Source: CAXXOK01 sp001604115 (GTDB lineage: Bacteria; Bacillota; Clostridia; Christensenellales; Aristaeellaceae). From it: DNA of 64,000 nt. Under the pieces are notes generated by a model, which worked only from the letters and a program-made list of their open reading frames with translations, ran no database searches and had not been told where the DNA came from. Of this stretch, positions 25,660 through 34,298 are shown piece after piece (the first letter of the stretch is position 1; each line of letters begins with the position of its first letter). The DNA is taken from positions 56,358 through 120,357 of the forward strand of contig JAYFOV010000016.1 in NCBI GenBank assembly GCA_034928535.1, written 5' to 3'. The translations under genes and the position numbers were made by a program.

Positions 25660-25773
25660 GGCCTGATGCCGCAGCATCCGCCCCGCAGTGGCAATGCGGT
25701 AAGCCACGAAGCTGTATCCGCGCTGCATGGGGGGAGGGATGGCATTGGTTTGCGGTAGGCAGTGATCAGTGCC

Positions 25774-26781
25774 TTACGGCGTGCTGCCGCGGCGCACCAG
25801 CTCTGCATTATAGACGGTCTTTTGGGGTGCTTCCTGCCCGGTCAGCACATTCAGCATGGTGTGCACACAGTTATTGCAAAGGGTTTCCAGCTTGTTATCC
25901 ACACTGGTGAGCTCGGGCTCACAGCAAAGGCAAAAGCTGGAATTGTTGTAGCCGACAATGGCAAGACTATCCGGGACGCGCCGCTTGGCAATGCGCGCGT
26001 ATTTGGCGGCGCCGACGCTGAGCACATCCTCGGAGGTGAGCACCGCATCAAACTCCAATCCGCCCTCGGCCAGCGATAGGATAAAATCGCGCACAGCTGG
26101 CACGCTCATCTTGTCCTCCGTAAAAAAGTGGATCAAATCTTCCCGGACGGGCACGCCGCGGCTGGCCAAACCCGCCTTGTACCCGGCCAACTTCTTCTGG
26201 CCGCTGATGTTGCGGCTGTGGTACAGGTACAGGATCGATTTACGCCCCACATCCAGCAAATACTGTGTTGCATCCATTGTGGCACGGTAATCATCGCACA
26301 CGACACAAAAAATATTGTCATAGGTATAGGCTGCGTTGAGCATCACCAAAGGCACATGCTGTGCCGCATTTTGCAGGTACGCATTGCCGGCGTCGGTATC
26401 CTCCACAAAGGTGGATCCCATCAGAACCATGCCGTCTACATGCTTGCTCAAAAGCAACTCCACGCCCTTTTGCCGATCCCCCAGCGCTTTGCCGGTGCAG
26501 GAAAGCAGGCAGTCATAGGCATTGGCGCGAAAGGCGCGCTCCAGATAAGTGATCGCCTGTGCCAAATACGGGTCGGCAGCGTTAGGGCACAGTAGGCCAA
26601 TGGTTTTCATACTCTTGAGCCCCAGGCCGCGCGCAAAGGCGTTAGGCACATAGCCGTGCTGCTCCATAACCGTCAGCACACGCTCCCGCGTTTTGGGACT
26701 GACGCGGCTGCTGCCGTTGATCACGCGGGACACGGTGGCGATGGATACGCCGGCCTTCTCTGATATGTCGTAGATATTCAT
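25774..26781 (-). CDS. LacI-family transcriptional regulator of the hexuronate operon
   Basis: 335 residues. The N-terminal LacI helix-turn-helix is MNIYDISEKAGVSIATVSRVINGSSRVSPKTRERVL, with the hinge region around residues 45-60. The periplasmic-binding-protein-like ligand domain follows (KTIGLLCPNAADPYLAQAI...). The ATG at 26781 has GAGG 8 bases before it. It is divergent from the uxaB-kdu-kdg operon and is likely its repressor, sensing a uronate intermediate or KDG(P). Operator-like palindromes lie in front of both transcription units, suggesting autoregulation. Confidence 0.9.
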   Translation of the reverse strand: MNIYDISEKAGVSIATVSRVINGSSRVSPKTRERVLTVMEQHGYVPNAFARGLGLKSMKTIGLLCPNAADPYLAQAITYLERAFRANAYDCLLSCTGKALGDRQKGVELLLSKHVDGMVLMGSTFVEDTDAGNAYLQNAAQHVPLVMLNAAYTYDNIFCVVCDDYRATMDATQYLLDVGRKSILYLYHSRNISGQKKLAGYKAGLASRGVPVREDLIHFFTEDKMSVPAVRDFILSLAEGGLEFDAVLTSEDVLSVGAAKYARIAKRRVPDSLAIVGYNNSSFCLCCEPELTSVDNKLETLCNNCVHTMLNVLTGQEAPQKTVYNAELVRRGSTP

Positions 26782-26796
26782 GCACATGACCTCGAT

Positions 26797-26810
26797 TGTA
26801 AACGCTTACG
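26797..26810. promoter_or_regulatory. LacI-type operator near the regulator gene
   Basis: A 14-base imperfect palindrome, TGTAAACGCTTACG, with the central CG typical of LacI-family and cre operators. It lies about 15-25 bases downstream of the predicted -10 of the regulator gene, where binding would block transcription. A cre (CcpA) site is an alternative reading. Confidence 0.65.
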
Positions 26811-26828
26811 CAAAATTTTGCCCTGTAT

Positions 26829-26857
26829 ATTATATGATGAAATGGTCCAAAATGCAA
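26829..26857 (-). promoter_or_regulatory. Promoter of the LacI-type regulator gene
   Basis: Minus strand: -35 TTGCAT (26852-26857), 17-base spacer, -10 TATAAT (26829-26834). Confidence 0.7.
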
Positions 26858-26974
26858 TCCGAGCGTATGAAAATGTGCTGAGAACTGGGCTGCGGGTAAC
26901 AGGCAAGCACCATGAAAGCGTGTTGGGCATGGATTGACGAAACCGGGAAAAAGCGGTAAGATAGCGTTACCAAA

Positions 26975-26988
26975 TGTAATTGTTTACA
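26975..26988. promoter_or_regulatory. Operator-like palindrome before the hexuronate operon
   Basis: TGTAA-TTGT-TTACA, a 14-base palindrome with the same outer arms as the site near the regulator gene, about 40 bases upstream of the uxaB start. It overlaps a possible -35 (TTTACA). The central bases differ from the regulator-side site. Confidence 0.55.
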
Positions 26989-27027
26989 TGATTCATTTTG
27001 CAAGATTAACAGGTGGAGGTATTTGTG

Positions 27028-28500
27028 ATGCAGAGGCTTACCGCCGCAGTACAGGCTGCGCCAGCAAGGCCAGTCAGGGTGCTGCAGTTCGGAGAAGGAA
27101 ACTTTTTGCGCGCGTTTGTGGATCATATGCTGGATATCGCCAACGAACAGGGACTGTTTGATGGCAGTGTGGCGGTGATCAAACCGATTCCCTTTGGCAC
27201 ATTGGATGCGTTTCATGAGCAGGATTGCCGCTATACGGTGATCCTGCGTGGGCTGGAGGACGGGCGCCGTGTGGAAAAGACCCGGCTGATCACGGTGGTG
27301 AGCGATGCGGTGGATGCCTATGCCGAGTATGACCGATATGCAGCTTACGCCAGGCTGGATAGCTTGCGTTTTATTGTAAGCAATACCACAGAAGCGGGCA
27401 TCGTGCTTGATCCTTCGGATCGCATGGAGCTGACCCCGCCCAACACCTACCCCGGCAAGCTGACCAAATTCCTTTTTGAGCGTGCGGAGGCCTTTGATTA
27501 TGCTACGGACAAGGGGCTCATCATCCTGCCTGTGGAGCTGATCGACGACAATGGCATCGAGCTGGAACGCTGCGTCAAGGCGCTCGCACAGCAATGGAAG
27601 TTGGGAGAACGCTTTACGGCTTGGCTCGCGGATGCCTGCGTGTTTGCCTCCACTTTGGTGGACCGGATCGTGACCGGCTACCCCAAAGAGGAAGCGGAGG
27701 CGCTGTGGGCTCGCTTGGGCTATGAGGATCGGCTGCTGGTAACGGCCGAGCCCTTTGGCCTGTGGGTCATTGAGAGCCAAAAGGACATCAGCGCCGAACT
27801 GCCACTGGAGAAGTGCGGGCTTCCCGTGCTGTTTACGGACAATCAAAAGCCTTACAAACAGCGTAAGGTGCGCATTCTCAACGGTGCGCATACCTCTTTC
27901 GTGCCGGCAGCATTCCTGTGCGGCCATGATACCGTGCTGGACGCCATGCAGGATCCCCTGATCCGGGATTTTATGCAGCACACGCTGTATGATGAGGTCA
28001 TCCCTACACTCACGCTGCCCAAGGAGGATCTGCTCCGCTTTGCCGAAGCAGTGACCAGCCGTTTTGAAAACCCATTTATCAAACATGCGCTGCTCTCCAT
28101 CTGCCTGAACTCCGTGAGCAAATGGCGCGCGCGCTGCATGCCAAGCCTGCTGTCGTATGTGCAGGATACAGGCAGGCTGCCGGCACGGCTGGCATTTTCA
28201 CTGGCGGCGCTGCTGGCGCTTTATGAAAACGGCACAATCTCGGAGGGCGCGCTCACGTGCCTGCGGGACGGCGTTCCCTACACCCTGCGCGATGATGCGG
28301 CGGTGCTGGACTTCTTTATGGAAAATCGGGACATTGCGCCGGACGTGCTCACGGAAAGGTTCCTAATGCGCACAGATTTCTTTGGTCAGGATTTGACGGC
28401 AGTGCCCGGGCTCAAGTCCTATGTAAGCGATGCGCTGGCGGCGATTCGCCGTGCAGGAATGCGCACCGCAATGGCAGACAGATTTTCTGCAAAAAGCTGA
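27028..28500 (+). CDS. uxaB: Tagaturonate reductase (altronate oxidoreductase)
   Basis: 490 residues of the polyol-specific long-chain dehydrogenase family. VLQFGEGNFLRAFVDHM near the N-terminus is the UxaB-type dinucleotide-binding start. FIVSNTTEAGI, 'PAKLT/PGKLTKFLFER', STLVDRIVTGYP and KPYKQRKVRILNGAHTSFVP follow in the order seen in E. coli UxaB. The enzyme interconverts D-tagaturonate and D-altronate with NAD(H), in galacturonate breakdown. Mannonate oxidoreductase UxuB is the close alternative, but the QFGEGNFLRAF motif favours UxaB. GTGGAGG is the ribosome binding site for the ATG at 27028. It is the first gene of the operon; uxaA and uxaC are not in the window. Confidence 0.9.
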   Translation: MQRLTAAVQAAPARPVRVLQFGEGNFLRAFVDHMLDIANEQGLFDGSVAVIKPIPFGTLDAFHEQDCRYTVILRGLEDGRRVEKTRLITVVSDAVDAYAEYDRYAAYARLDSLRFIVSNTTEAGIVLDPSDRMELTPPNTYPGKLTKFLFERAEAFDYATDKGLIILPVELIDDNGIELERCVKALAQQWKLGERFTAWLADACVFASTLVDRIVTGYPKEEAEALWARLGYEDRLLVTAEPFGLWVIESQKDISAELPLEKCGLPVLFTDNQKPYKQRKVRILNGAHTSFVPAAFLCGHDTVLDAMQDPLIRDFMQHTLYDEVIPTLTLPKEDLLRFAEAVTSRFENPFIKHALLSICLNSVSKWRARCMPSLLSYVQDTGRLPARLAFSLAALLALYENGTISEGALTCLRDGVPYTLRDDAAVLDFFMENRDIAPDVLTERFLMRTDFFGQDLTAVPGLKSYVSDALAAIRRAGMRTAMADRFSAKS

Positions 28501-28574
28501 AATTTCCGGAAGGAGAACCGGTACCACATATCGAAACCATACATTCGGCGAACGGATCATGAGGAGGATAAACC

Positions 28575-29405
28575 ATGGAACTTCGCACCGCGGCTAGCCC
28601 CAAAGACGTACGCACCTATGATACCACCCGCCTCCGTGAGGAATTTTTGATCGACGATCTCTTTCAGCCCGACGCAGTCAAGCTGCTTTACAGCCATATC
28701 GACCGCATCATCGTTGGCAGTGCGGTTCCGGTGCAAGGAGCGCTCTCCCTGCCTTCCGGGGCGGAGCTGCACACGGCATCCTTTTTGGATCGCCGGGAGC
28801 TGGGCGTGATCAACATCGGCGGCGCAGGTACCGTTACCGTAGAAGGGAAGCCCTACGCGCTTCGTAACCGTGACGGCATGTACATCGGCATGGGCACCAA
28901 GGATGTACGCTTTGAAAGTGACGATGCGGCGCAGCCCGCAAAATTTTATCTGAACAGCGCACCCGCGCACATGGCGTATCCCACCGTGCTCATCAAGCCG
29001 GAAGATTGCCAGAAGGTGGAGCTGGGCTCGCTGGAGGAAAGCAACCACCGCACCATCTGCAAATATATTCTGCCCGGCCAGGTGGAAAGCTGCCAGCTCG
29101 TGATGGGCATGACCAGCCTGAAGCCCGGCAGCGTATGGAACACCATGCCCTGCCATACACATGACCGGCGCATGGAGGTATATCTCTATTTTGAGGTGCC
29201 GCAAAATGCGCTGGTGTTCCACTACATGGGCGAGCCTGGCGAAACGCGGCACATCGTCATGCGTAACGAGCAGGCGGTCATCAGCCCCAGTTGGAGCATC
29301 CACAGCGCCAGCGGCACGCGTGCCTATACCTTCATTTGGGGTATGGTCGGCGAAAATCAGGCGTTTGATGATATGGACGCCGTGCCGATGGACGCCATCC
29401 GCTGA
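28575..29405 (+). CDS. kduI: 5-dehydro-4-deoxy-D-glucuronate isomerase
   Basis: 276 residues, the normal KduI length. It isomerises 5-keto-4-deoxyuronate, from unsaturated pectin oligomers, to 2,5-diketo-3-deoxygluconate. Motifs: 'DTTRLREEFLIDDLF' at the N-terminus, 'FLDRRELGVINIGGAGTV', and 'MPCHTHDRRMEVYLYFE' with the metal-binding His/Glu cluster of this double cupin. 'SPSWSIHSASGTRAYTFIWGM' closes the active site. The ATG at 28575 follows GAGGA. The product feeds KduD, encoded at the end of the operon. Confidence 0.95.
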   Translation: MELRTAASPKDVRTYDTTRLREEFLIDDLFQPDAVKLLYSHIDRIIVGSAVPVQGALSLPSGAELHTASFLDRRELGVINIGGAGTVTVEGKPYALRNRDGMYIGMGTKDVRFESDDAAQPAKFYLNSAPAHMAYPTVLIKPEDCQKVELGSLEESNHRTICKYILPGQVESCQLVMGMTSLKPGSVWNTMPCHTHDRRMEVYLYFEVPQNALVFHYMGEPGETRHIVMRNEQAVISPSWSIHSASGTRAYTFIWGMVGENQAFDDMDAVPMDAIR

Positions 29406-29615
29406 TGCCTGTGAACCGGGGTGGGCGCGCCTGCCCCGGTAACCTCAGGGTCACAGGCCATCAGACCAATCAGGGTGAAACCGTTCCGGGATGTTCGGGG
29501 CGGAGGAGATAACGGGACAAACCCAACGCTGCCATTGCGGCCGGGATGGAACCGATTCCACCACATGCCCAGCGGCGCTTTTCACCAAGCACTAAACACA
29601 AAGGGGATGCACACC

Positions 29616-30572
29616 ATGGATATGATCAAAAAACTTTCGCTGGCCGGCATCGTGCCGGTCATCAAGGTGGAGGATGCCAACGATGCAGTGCCGCTTTGCA
29701 AAGCGCTTTCCGACGGCGGTTTGCCGGTTGCGGAAATCACCTTCCGCTCGGATGCGGCGGAGGAAGCCATCCGCCGCGTGCATCAGGAATTGCCGGACGT
29801 GATGCTGGGCGCGGGCACGGTGCTCACCCCGGAGCAGGTGGATCGTGCGGTTGCCGCCGGCGCTACCTATATCGTCAGCCCCGGCCTGAACCCGGAGGTC
29901 GTGCGCCACTGCCAAAAGGTGGGTGTGCCCATTGTACCAGGTTGCGCAAACCCCAGCGATATTGAAGTCGCGCTTTCCTTGGGGCTTACCACCGTCAAGT
30001 TTTTCCCGGCTGAGGCGCTGGGCGGCCTGAACCTGATCAAAGCCATGAGCGCGCCCTATGGCAATGTAAAGTTCCTGCCCACAGGCGGTGTGAGTGAGGG
30101 AAACCTGCTGGAGTACCTTAGCTTTAACAAAGTGGTTGCCTGCGGCGGCAGCTGGATGGTGGATGCCAAGGCGGTAGCTGCCAAGGACTGGAACAAGATT
30201 GAAACCTTGACCCGTAATGCCGTGACGCTGATGCTGGGTCTTTCGCTGGTGCACATCGGCATCAACTCCGGAAGTCCGGTGCAGGCGGAGCGGGATGCCA
30301 AAGCCATCTGCGCTCTGTTGGGCTGGGACATCAAGGACGGCAACAGCTCCACCTTTGTGGGCAGCGGCTTTGAATTGATGAAAAAGCCTTTCCGCGGAAC
30401 GCATGGGCACATCGCCATCGGCACTAACGACATCGAGCGTGCCAAATGGCACCTGGAGCGCCGCGGGTTCGCCTTTGACGAAAGCAGCGCCATGGTCAAG
30501 GATGGCAAGCTCAAGGCTATCTATCTGCAAGAGGAGATTGCCGGCTTTGCCTTCCACCTGCTGCAAAAATAA
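29616..30572 (+). CDS. kdgA: KDPG/KHG aldolase fused to a VOC-like domain
   Basis: 318 residues. Residues 1-210 are a class I KDPG aldolase: 'GIVPVIKVEDANDAVPLCKALSDGG', 'AEITFRSDAAEEAIR' with the catalytic Glu, 'GAGTVLTPEQVDRAV', 'VKFFPAEALGG' with the Schiff-base Lys, and 'FLPTGGVSEGNL'. Residues 215-318 form a second domain with 'LVHIGINSG', 'GTHGHIAIGTNDIERAKWHLERRGF' and 'KAIYLQEEIAGFAFHLLQ', the betaalphabetabetabeta pattern of glyoxalase/VOC folds. The aldolase splits KDPG to pyruvate and glyceraldehyde-3-phosphate. The role of the extra domain is unknown. The start at 29616 follows AAAGGGG. Confidence 0.9.
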   Translation: MDMIKKLSLAGIVPVIKVEDANDAVPLCKALSDGGLPVAEITFRSDAAEEAIRRVHQELPDVMLGAGTVLTPEQVDRAVAAGATYIVSPGLNPEVVRHCQKVGVPIVPGCANPSDIEVALSLGLTTVKFFPAEALGGLNLIKAMSAPYGNVKFLPTGGVSEGNLLEYLSFNKVVACGGSWMVDAKAVAAKDWNKIETLTRNAVTLMLGLSLVHIGINSGSPVQAERDAKAICALLGWDIKDGNSSTFVGSGFELMKKPFRGTHGHIAIGTNDIERAKWHLERRGFAFDESSAMVKDGKLKAIYLQEEIAGFAFHLLQK

Positions 30573-30650
30573 GCGGGCAGGGTTTCCTGGCATGGCGATG
30601 GGCTGCGCCGGGCGGCAACTAACCACAGAATTTTGAAAGGGTGTCGATTT

Positions 30651-31688
30651 ATGGCTGGTACAGTAGTAACGTTTGGCGAAATCATGCTGCGGCTCAAGAG
30701 CCCCGGGTATGAGCGGTTTTTCCAAAGCCCTGAGCTGGAGGCCACCTTTGGCGGCGGCGAGGCCAATGTGGCGGTGAGCCTGGCCAATTTTGGGATGGAT
30801 GCGCGCTATGTGACTGTGCTCCCCAAAAATGATATTGGCGAAGCGTGCCTCCGCGAACTGCGCGGCTTTGGTGTGGATGTGAGCAGTATTGTGCGCAAGG
30901 ATGGCCGCATGGGCATCTATTACCTTGAAACCGGTGCGGTGCAACGTGCCAGCAAAGTCATCTACGACCGTGCCGGCAGCGCCATCTGCGAGGCCAAAGT
31001 GGGGGATATTGACTGGTCGAAGGCGTTTGCAGGCGCAACCTGGTTCCACATCACGGGCATCACGCCCGCCATCAGCGCTGGCGCGGCGGAACTGAGCATG
31101 GAGGCCGTCAAAGCCGCCAAGGCGTTGGGGCTGCATGTGAGCTGTGACCTTAACTATCGCAAAAACCTCTGGAAATATGGCAAGACGGCCGATCAGGTCA
31201 TGACGGAACTGGTCAAATATGTGGATACGATCATCGCCAATGAGGAAGATTTTCAAAAATCCCTGTTGCTCAAGGCCGAAAGTGCCCATGAAGTGGAGGG
31301 CGGCGAGCTGAACGTGGAGCAGTACAAGGCCATTGCCAAACTGGCGATGGATACCTACCCCAACGTCAAGCGCGTGGCCATCACCCTGCGGGAGAGCAAG
31401 AGCGCCAACCACAATGACTGGAGTGCCTGCCTTTACAACGGCAAGGACTTTTACCTCAGCCGCAAGTATGCCATTACGGACATCGTGGACCGCGTCGGCG
31501 GCGGCGACAGCTTTGGCGGCGGCTTGATTTATGGGCTGAACAATTATGCTGATGAAAAAACCGCCTTGGAGTATGCCGTGGCGGCAAGCTGCCTCAAGCA
31601 CACGATCGGCGGGGATTACAACCGCGTGAGCGTGAGCGAGGTCGAAGGGCTCATGAAGGGCAGCGGCTCCGGGCGTGTGCAGCGCTGA
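30651..31688 (+). CDS. kdgK: 2-keto-3-deoxygluconate kinase (PfkB family)
   Basis: 345 residues. It phosphorylates KDG to KDPG, the substrate of the aldolase encoded just before. PfkB features: VTFGEIMLRL, the 'FGGGEANVAVSLANFG' substrate-binding segment, and the C-terminal signature DRVGGGDSFGGGLIYGL with the catalytic Asp in GGGDSF. The first in-frame ATG is 18 bases earlier, but the ATG at 30651 has the better site (GAAAGGG). There is a roughly 25-residue insertion before the ATP-binding region, seen in clostridial KDG kinases. Confidence 0.92.
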   Translation: MAGTVVTFGEIMLRLKSPGYERFFQSPELEATFGGGEANVAVSLANFGMDARYVTVLPKNDIGEACLRELRGFGVDVSSIVRKDGRMGIYYLETGAVQRASKVIYDRAGSAICEAKVGDIDWSKAFAGATWFHITGITPAISAGAAELSMEAVKAAKALGLHVSCDLNYRKNLWKYGKTADQVMTELVKYVDTIIANEEDFQKSLLLKAESAHEVEGGELNVEQYKAIAKLAMDTYPNVKRVAITLRESKSANHNDWSACLYNGKDFYLSRKYAITDIVDRVGGGDSFGGGLIYGLNNYADEKTALEYAVAASCLKHTIGGDYNRVSVSEVEGLMKGSGSGRVQR

Positions 31689-31725
31689 GCCGGCATCGGG
31701 AAAACCCGCTTAAGGAGGTAGAAAG

Positions 31726-32520
31726 ATGGACAGCATGTTCTCTCTGGCTGGGAAAGTGGCGTTGGTCACGGGCGCAAGCTACGGCATTGGCTTTGCAATG
31801 GCAGTGGGCTTTGCCAATGCGGGCGCGACGGTGGTGTTTAACGACATCAATCAAGAATTGGTGGACAAAGGGATCGCTGCCTATGCGGAAAAAGGCATCC
31901 GGGCGCATGGCTATGTGTGCGATGTGACCGACGAAGCCGCAGTCAACGCCATGGTGGCCCAGATCGGGCAGGATGTGGGCGTGATCGACATTCTGGTGAA
32001 CAACGCAGGCATCATCAAACGCATCCCCATGACGGAGATGACCGCGGAACAGTTCCGTCAAGTGATCGATGTGGACTTGAACGCGCCGTTCATCGTCTCC
32101 AAGGCAGTCATCCCTGCCATGATCCAGAAGGGGCATGGAAAAATCATCAACATCTGCTCCATGATGAGTGAATTGGGCCGCGAAACCGTATCCGCCTACG
32201 CGGCGGCCAAAGGCGGGCTCAAAATGCTCACGCGCAACATCGCCTCGGAGTATGGGCAGCATAACATCCAGTGCAACGGCCTTGGCCCGGGCTACATTGC
32301 CACCCCGCAGACGGCGCCCCTGCGGGAAAAGCAGGCGGATGGATCCATGCACCCGTTTGACAGCTTCATTCGCGCTAAAACACCGGCCAACCGCTGGGGC
32401 GATGCGGAGGATCTGGTGGGCCCGGCAGTATTCCTGGCTAGTGACGCCAGCAACTTTGTCAACGGTCATATCTTGTATGTGGATGGCGGCATCCTGGCCT
32501 ATATTGGCAAGCAGCCGTAA
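31726..32520 (+). CDS. kduD: Short-chain dehydrogenase, KduD-like
   Basis: 264 residues. Classical SDR: VTGASYGIGFAMAVGFANAG (nucleotide binding), LVNNAGII, an active-site Ser in NICSMMSE, and YAAAKGG (YxxxK). In this operon it most likely reduces 2,5-diketo-3-deoxygluconate to KDG (KduD), the step after KduI. By sequence alone gluconate 5-dehydrogenase (IdnO) is also possible, since the two share the 'FSLAGKVALVTG..YGIG' start. AAGGAGG precedes the ATG. Last gene of the operon. Confidence 0.87.
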   Translation: MDSMFSLAGKVALVTGASYGIGFAMAVGFANAGATVVFNDINQELVDKGIAAYAEKGIRAHGYVCDVTDEAAVNAMVAQIGQDVGVIDILVNNAGIIKRIPMTEMTAEQFRQVIDVDLNAPFIVSKAVIPAMIQKGHGKIINICSMMSELGRETVSAYAAAKGGLKMLTRNIASEYGQHNIQCNGLGPGYIATPQTAPLREKQADGSMHPFDSFIRAKTPANRWGDAEDLVGPAVFLASDASNFVNGHILYVDGGILAYIGKQP

Positions 32521-32533
32521 AGCAACAGGGTTT

Positions 32534-32569
32534 CAGGGCGGGTGTGCGGATGGCCGCGCACCCGCCCTG
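32534..32569 (+). terminator. Intrinsic terminator of the hexuronate operon
   Basis: A perfect 16-base stem (CAGGGCGGGTGTGCGG and its complement) with an ATGG loop, followed by TTCGTCC. Confidence 0.8.
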
Positions 32570-32584
32570 TTCGTCCCCTGCAAC

Positions 32585-32613
32585 TTGCCAAACCCCCGCG
32601 CTGGTGCTACAAT
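32585..32613 (+). promoter_or_regulatory. Promoter of the FAD oxidoreductase gene
   Basis: -35 TTGCCA (32585-32590), 17-base spacer, -10 TACAAT (32608-32613). Confidence 0.7.
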
Positions 32614-32658
32614 AAACCCATGAATATAACGCGCCCTGCGCGGTAAGGAGCCTACAGA

Positions 32659-34221
32659 ATGCAGAAAGTCGTCATCATCGGGGCAGGCCCGGCGGGTCTG
32701 TCTGCGGCATACGAGCTGAGCAAAAAGCACGAGGGGTACTCCGTAACGGTGCTTGAGAAAAGCGATATGATCGGCGGCATCAGCAAAACGGTGCGCTACA
32801 ACGGCAACCGCATGGACATTGGCGGGCACCGGTTTTTCAGCAAAGATCAGGAAGTGGTGCGGTGGTGGCAGGAAATCATGCCGCTGCAAGGCGCGCCCGC
32901 TATGGATGATTTGATCCTGGGGCGCAACGTGCCGCTGTCTGAGGGCGGCCCTGATCCGGAGAAGGAAGACCGCGTGATGCTAAACCGGAACCGTGTGAGC
33001 CGCATTTACTATGAGAAGCATTTTTTTGACTATCCCATCAGCCTGAAATGGGCAACGCTCAAAACCATGGGCTTTGGTACCACGATGAAGGTGGGCTTCA
33101 GTTATCTGCATTCCGTGTTTCACAAGTTGCCGGAAACCAACTTGGAAAACTTCTACATCAACAGTTTTGGGCGTAAGCTGTACAGTATGTTTTTTGAAGG
33201 CTACACTGAAAAACTGTGGGGACGGCACCCGCGCGAGATTTCTGCTGCCTGGGGAGCACAGCGCACCAAAGGGCTTTCCATCCGCGGCATCCTCAAGGAT
33301 ATGCTCAGCAAGGTGTTCATGAGCAAGGAAGCACGCCAGAAAAAGGTTATGACCTCCCTGATTGAGGAATTCCGTTATCCCAAGTATGGGCCCGGCCACA
33401 TGTGGGAAACCGTGGCCGATGAGGTGCGCGCCGCAGGAGGCGAAGTGCGCATGAACTGCGAAGTGACCGGCATCGAGATCAAGGATAGCCGTGTGGCGGC
33501 GTTGTATGTGGGCAAAGGGGAGGAGCGCACCCGGATCGAAGGCGACCTGTTCTTCTCGTCCATGCCTATCAAGGATTTGGTGGCAGCCATGAACGATGTG
33601 CCCGATGCTGTGCAAACCGCGGCGCAAGGCCTCCCGTATCGCGATTTTGTGACAGTCGGCATTCTGGTGAACCGCCTGAACCTCAAAAATGAAACCAGCC
33701 TCAAGACGCTTTCCAATATCGTGCCGGATTGCTGGATTTATGTGCAGGATGCCAAAGTCAAGATGGGGCGCATCCAGATTTTCAATAACTGGTCGCCTTA
33801 TTTGGTCAAAGATCCGGTCAATACCGTGTGGATCGGGCTGGAGTACTTCTGCACCGAGGGTGATGAATTCTGGAACATGCAGGATGAGGATTGCATCCGG
33901 TTTGCGATGGATGAGCTCATCAAAATGGGCGTGATCAACAATCGGGAGGAAGTGCTCGACTACCACCGCGAGCGCGTGCAAAAAGCGTATCCCGCTTATT
34001 TTGACGCCTATGACCAGATCGATATGATCATCGCCCACCTCAACACCATTGAGAACCTGTACTGTGTTGGGCGTAACGGCCAGCACCGTTACAATAACTC
34101 CGACCACTCCATGGCCACCAGCTTTGAGGCCGTGCGCAATGTGACACGCGGCATTACGGACAAGTCGAACATCTGGCGCGTCAATACCGAAAAAGAGTAC
34201 CATGAGGAAAAGAAATCCTGA
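32659..34221 (+). CDS. FAD-dependent oxidoreductase (UDP-galactopyranose-mutase / protoporphyrinogen-oxidase-like)
   Basis: 520 residues. The N-terminal Rossmann motif VVIIGAGPAGLSAAYELSKK binds FAD ADP, followed by VLEKSDMIGGISKTV and MDIGGHRFFSK, typical of NAD(P)-binding amine-oxidase-like proteins. The centre has 'FFEGYTEKLWGRHPREISAAWGAQRTKG' and the C-terminus has 'NLYCVGRNGQHRYNNSDHSMATSFEAVRN'. This subgroup is often found with surface polysaccharide genes and is annotated as UDP-galactopyranose mutase-like, but the substrate is unproven. It is a single-gene unit with its own promoter and terminator. Confidence 0.82.
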   Translation: MQKVVIIGAGPAGLSAAYELSKKHEGYSVTVLEKSDMIGGISKTVRYNGNRMDIGGHRFFSKDQEVVRWWQEIMPLQGAPAMDDLILGRNVPLSEGGPDPEKEDRVMLNRNRVSRIYYEKHFFDYPISLKWATLKTMGFGTTMKVGFSYLHSVFHKLPETNLENFYINSFGRKLYSMFFEGYTEKLWGRHPREISAAWGAQRTKGLSIRGILKDMLSKVFMSKEARQKKVMTSLIEEFRYPKYGPGHMWETVADEVRAAGGEVRMNCEVTGIEIKDSRVAALYVGKGEERTRIEGDLFFSSMPIKDLVAAMNDVPDAVQTAAQGLPYRDFVTVGILVNRLNLKNETSLKTLSNIVPDCWIYVQDAKVKMGRIQIFNNWSPYLVKDPVNTVWIGLEYFCTEGDEFWNMQDEDCIRFAMDELIKMGVINNREEVLDYHRERVQKAYPAYFDAYDQIDMIIAHLNTIENLYCVGRNGQHRYNNSDHSMATSFEAVRNVTRGITDKSNIWRVNTEKEYHEEKKS

Positions 34222-34235
34222 CCCAGGCACTTGCC

Positions 34236-34280
34236 GCATAGCAAAAGCCCCGCCAACTGCTGGTGGGGCTTTTGCTATGC
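34236..34280. terminator. Bidirectional terminator between convergent genes
   Basis: A 20-base inverted repeat GCATAGCAAAAGCCCC.../...GGGGCTTTTGCTATGC with AAAA and TTTT segments in the arms. Confidence 0.8.
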
Positions 34281-34298
34281 GGGGCGCGCAATACTGCT

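Noticed and set aside
29592..31601. 669-codon open frame antisense to kdgA and kdgK
   Set aside because: It spans two well-supported genes and the gap between them, with no motif or ribosome binding site.
32980..34239. 419-codon open frame antisense to the FAD oxidoreductase
   Set aside because: Shadow frame; the + strand protein carries the Rossmann and FAD motifs.
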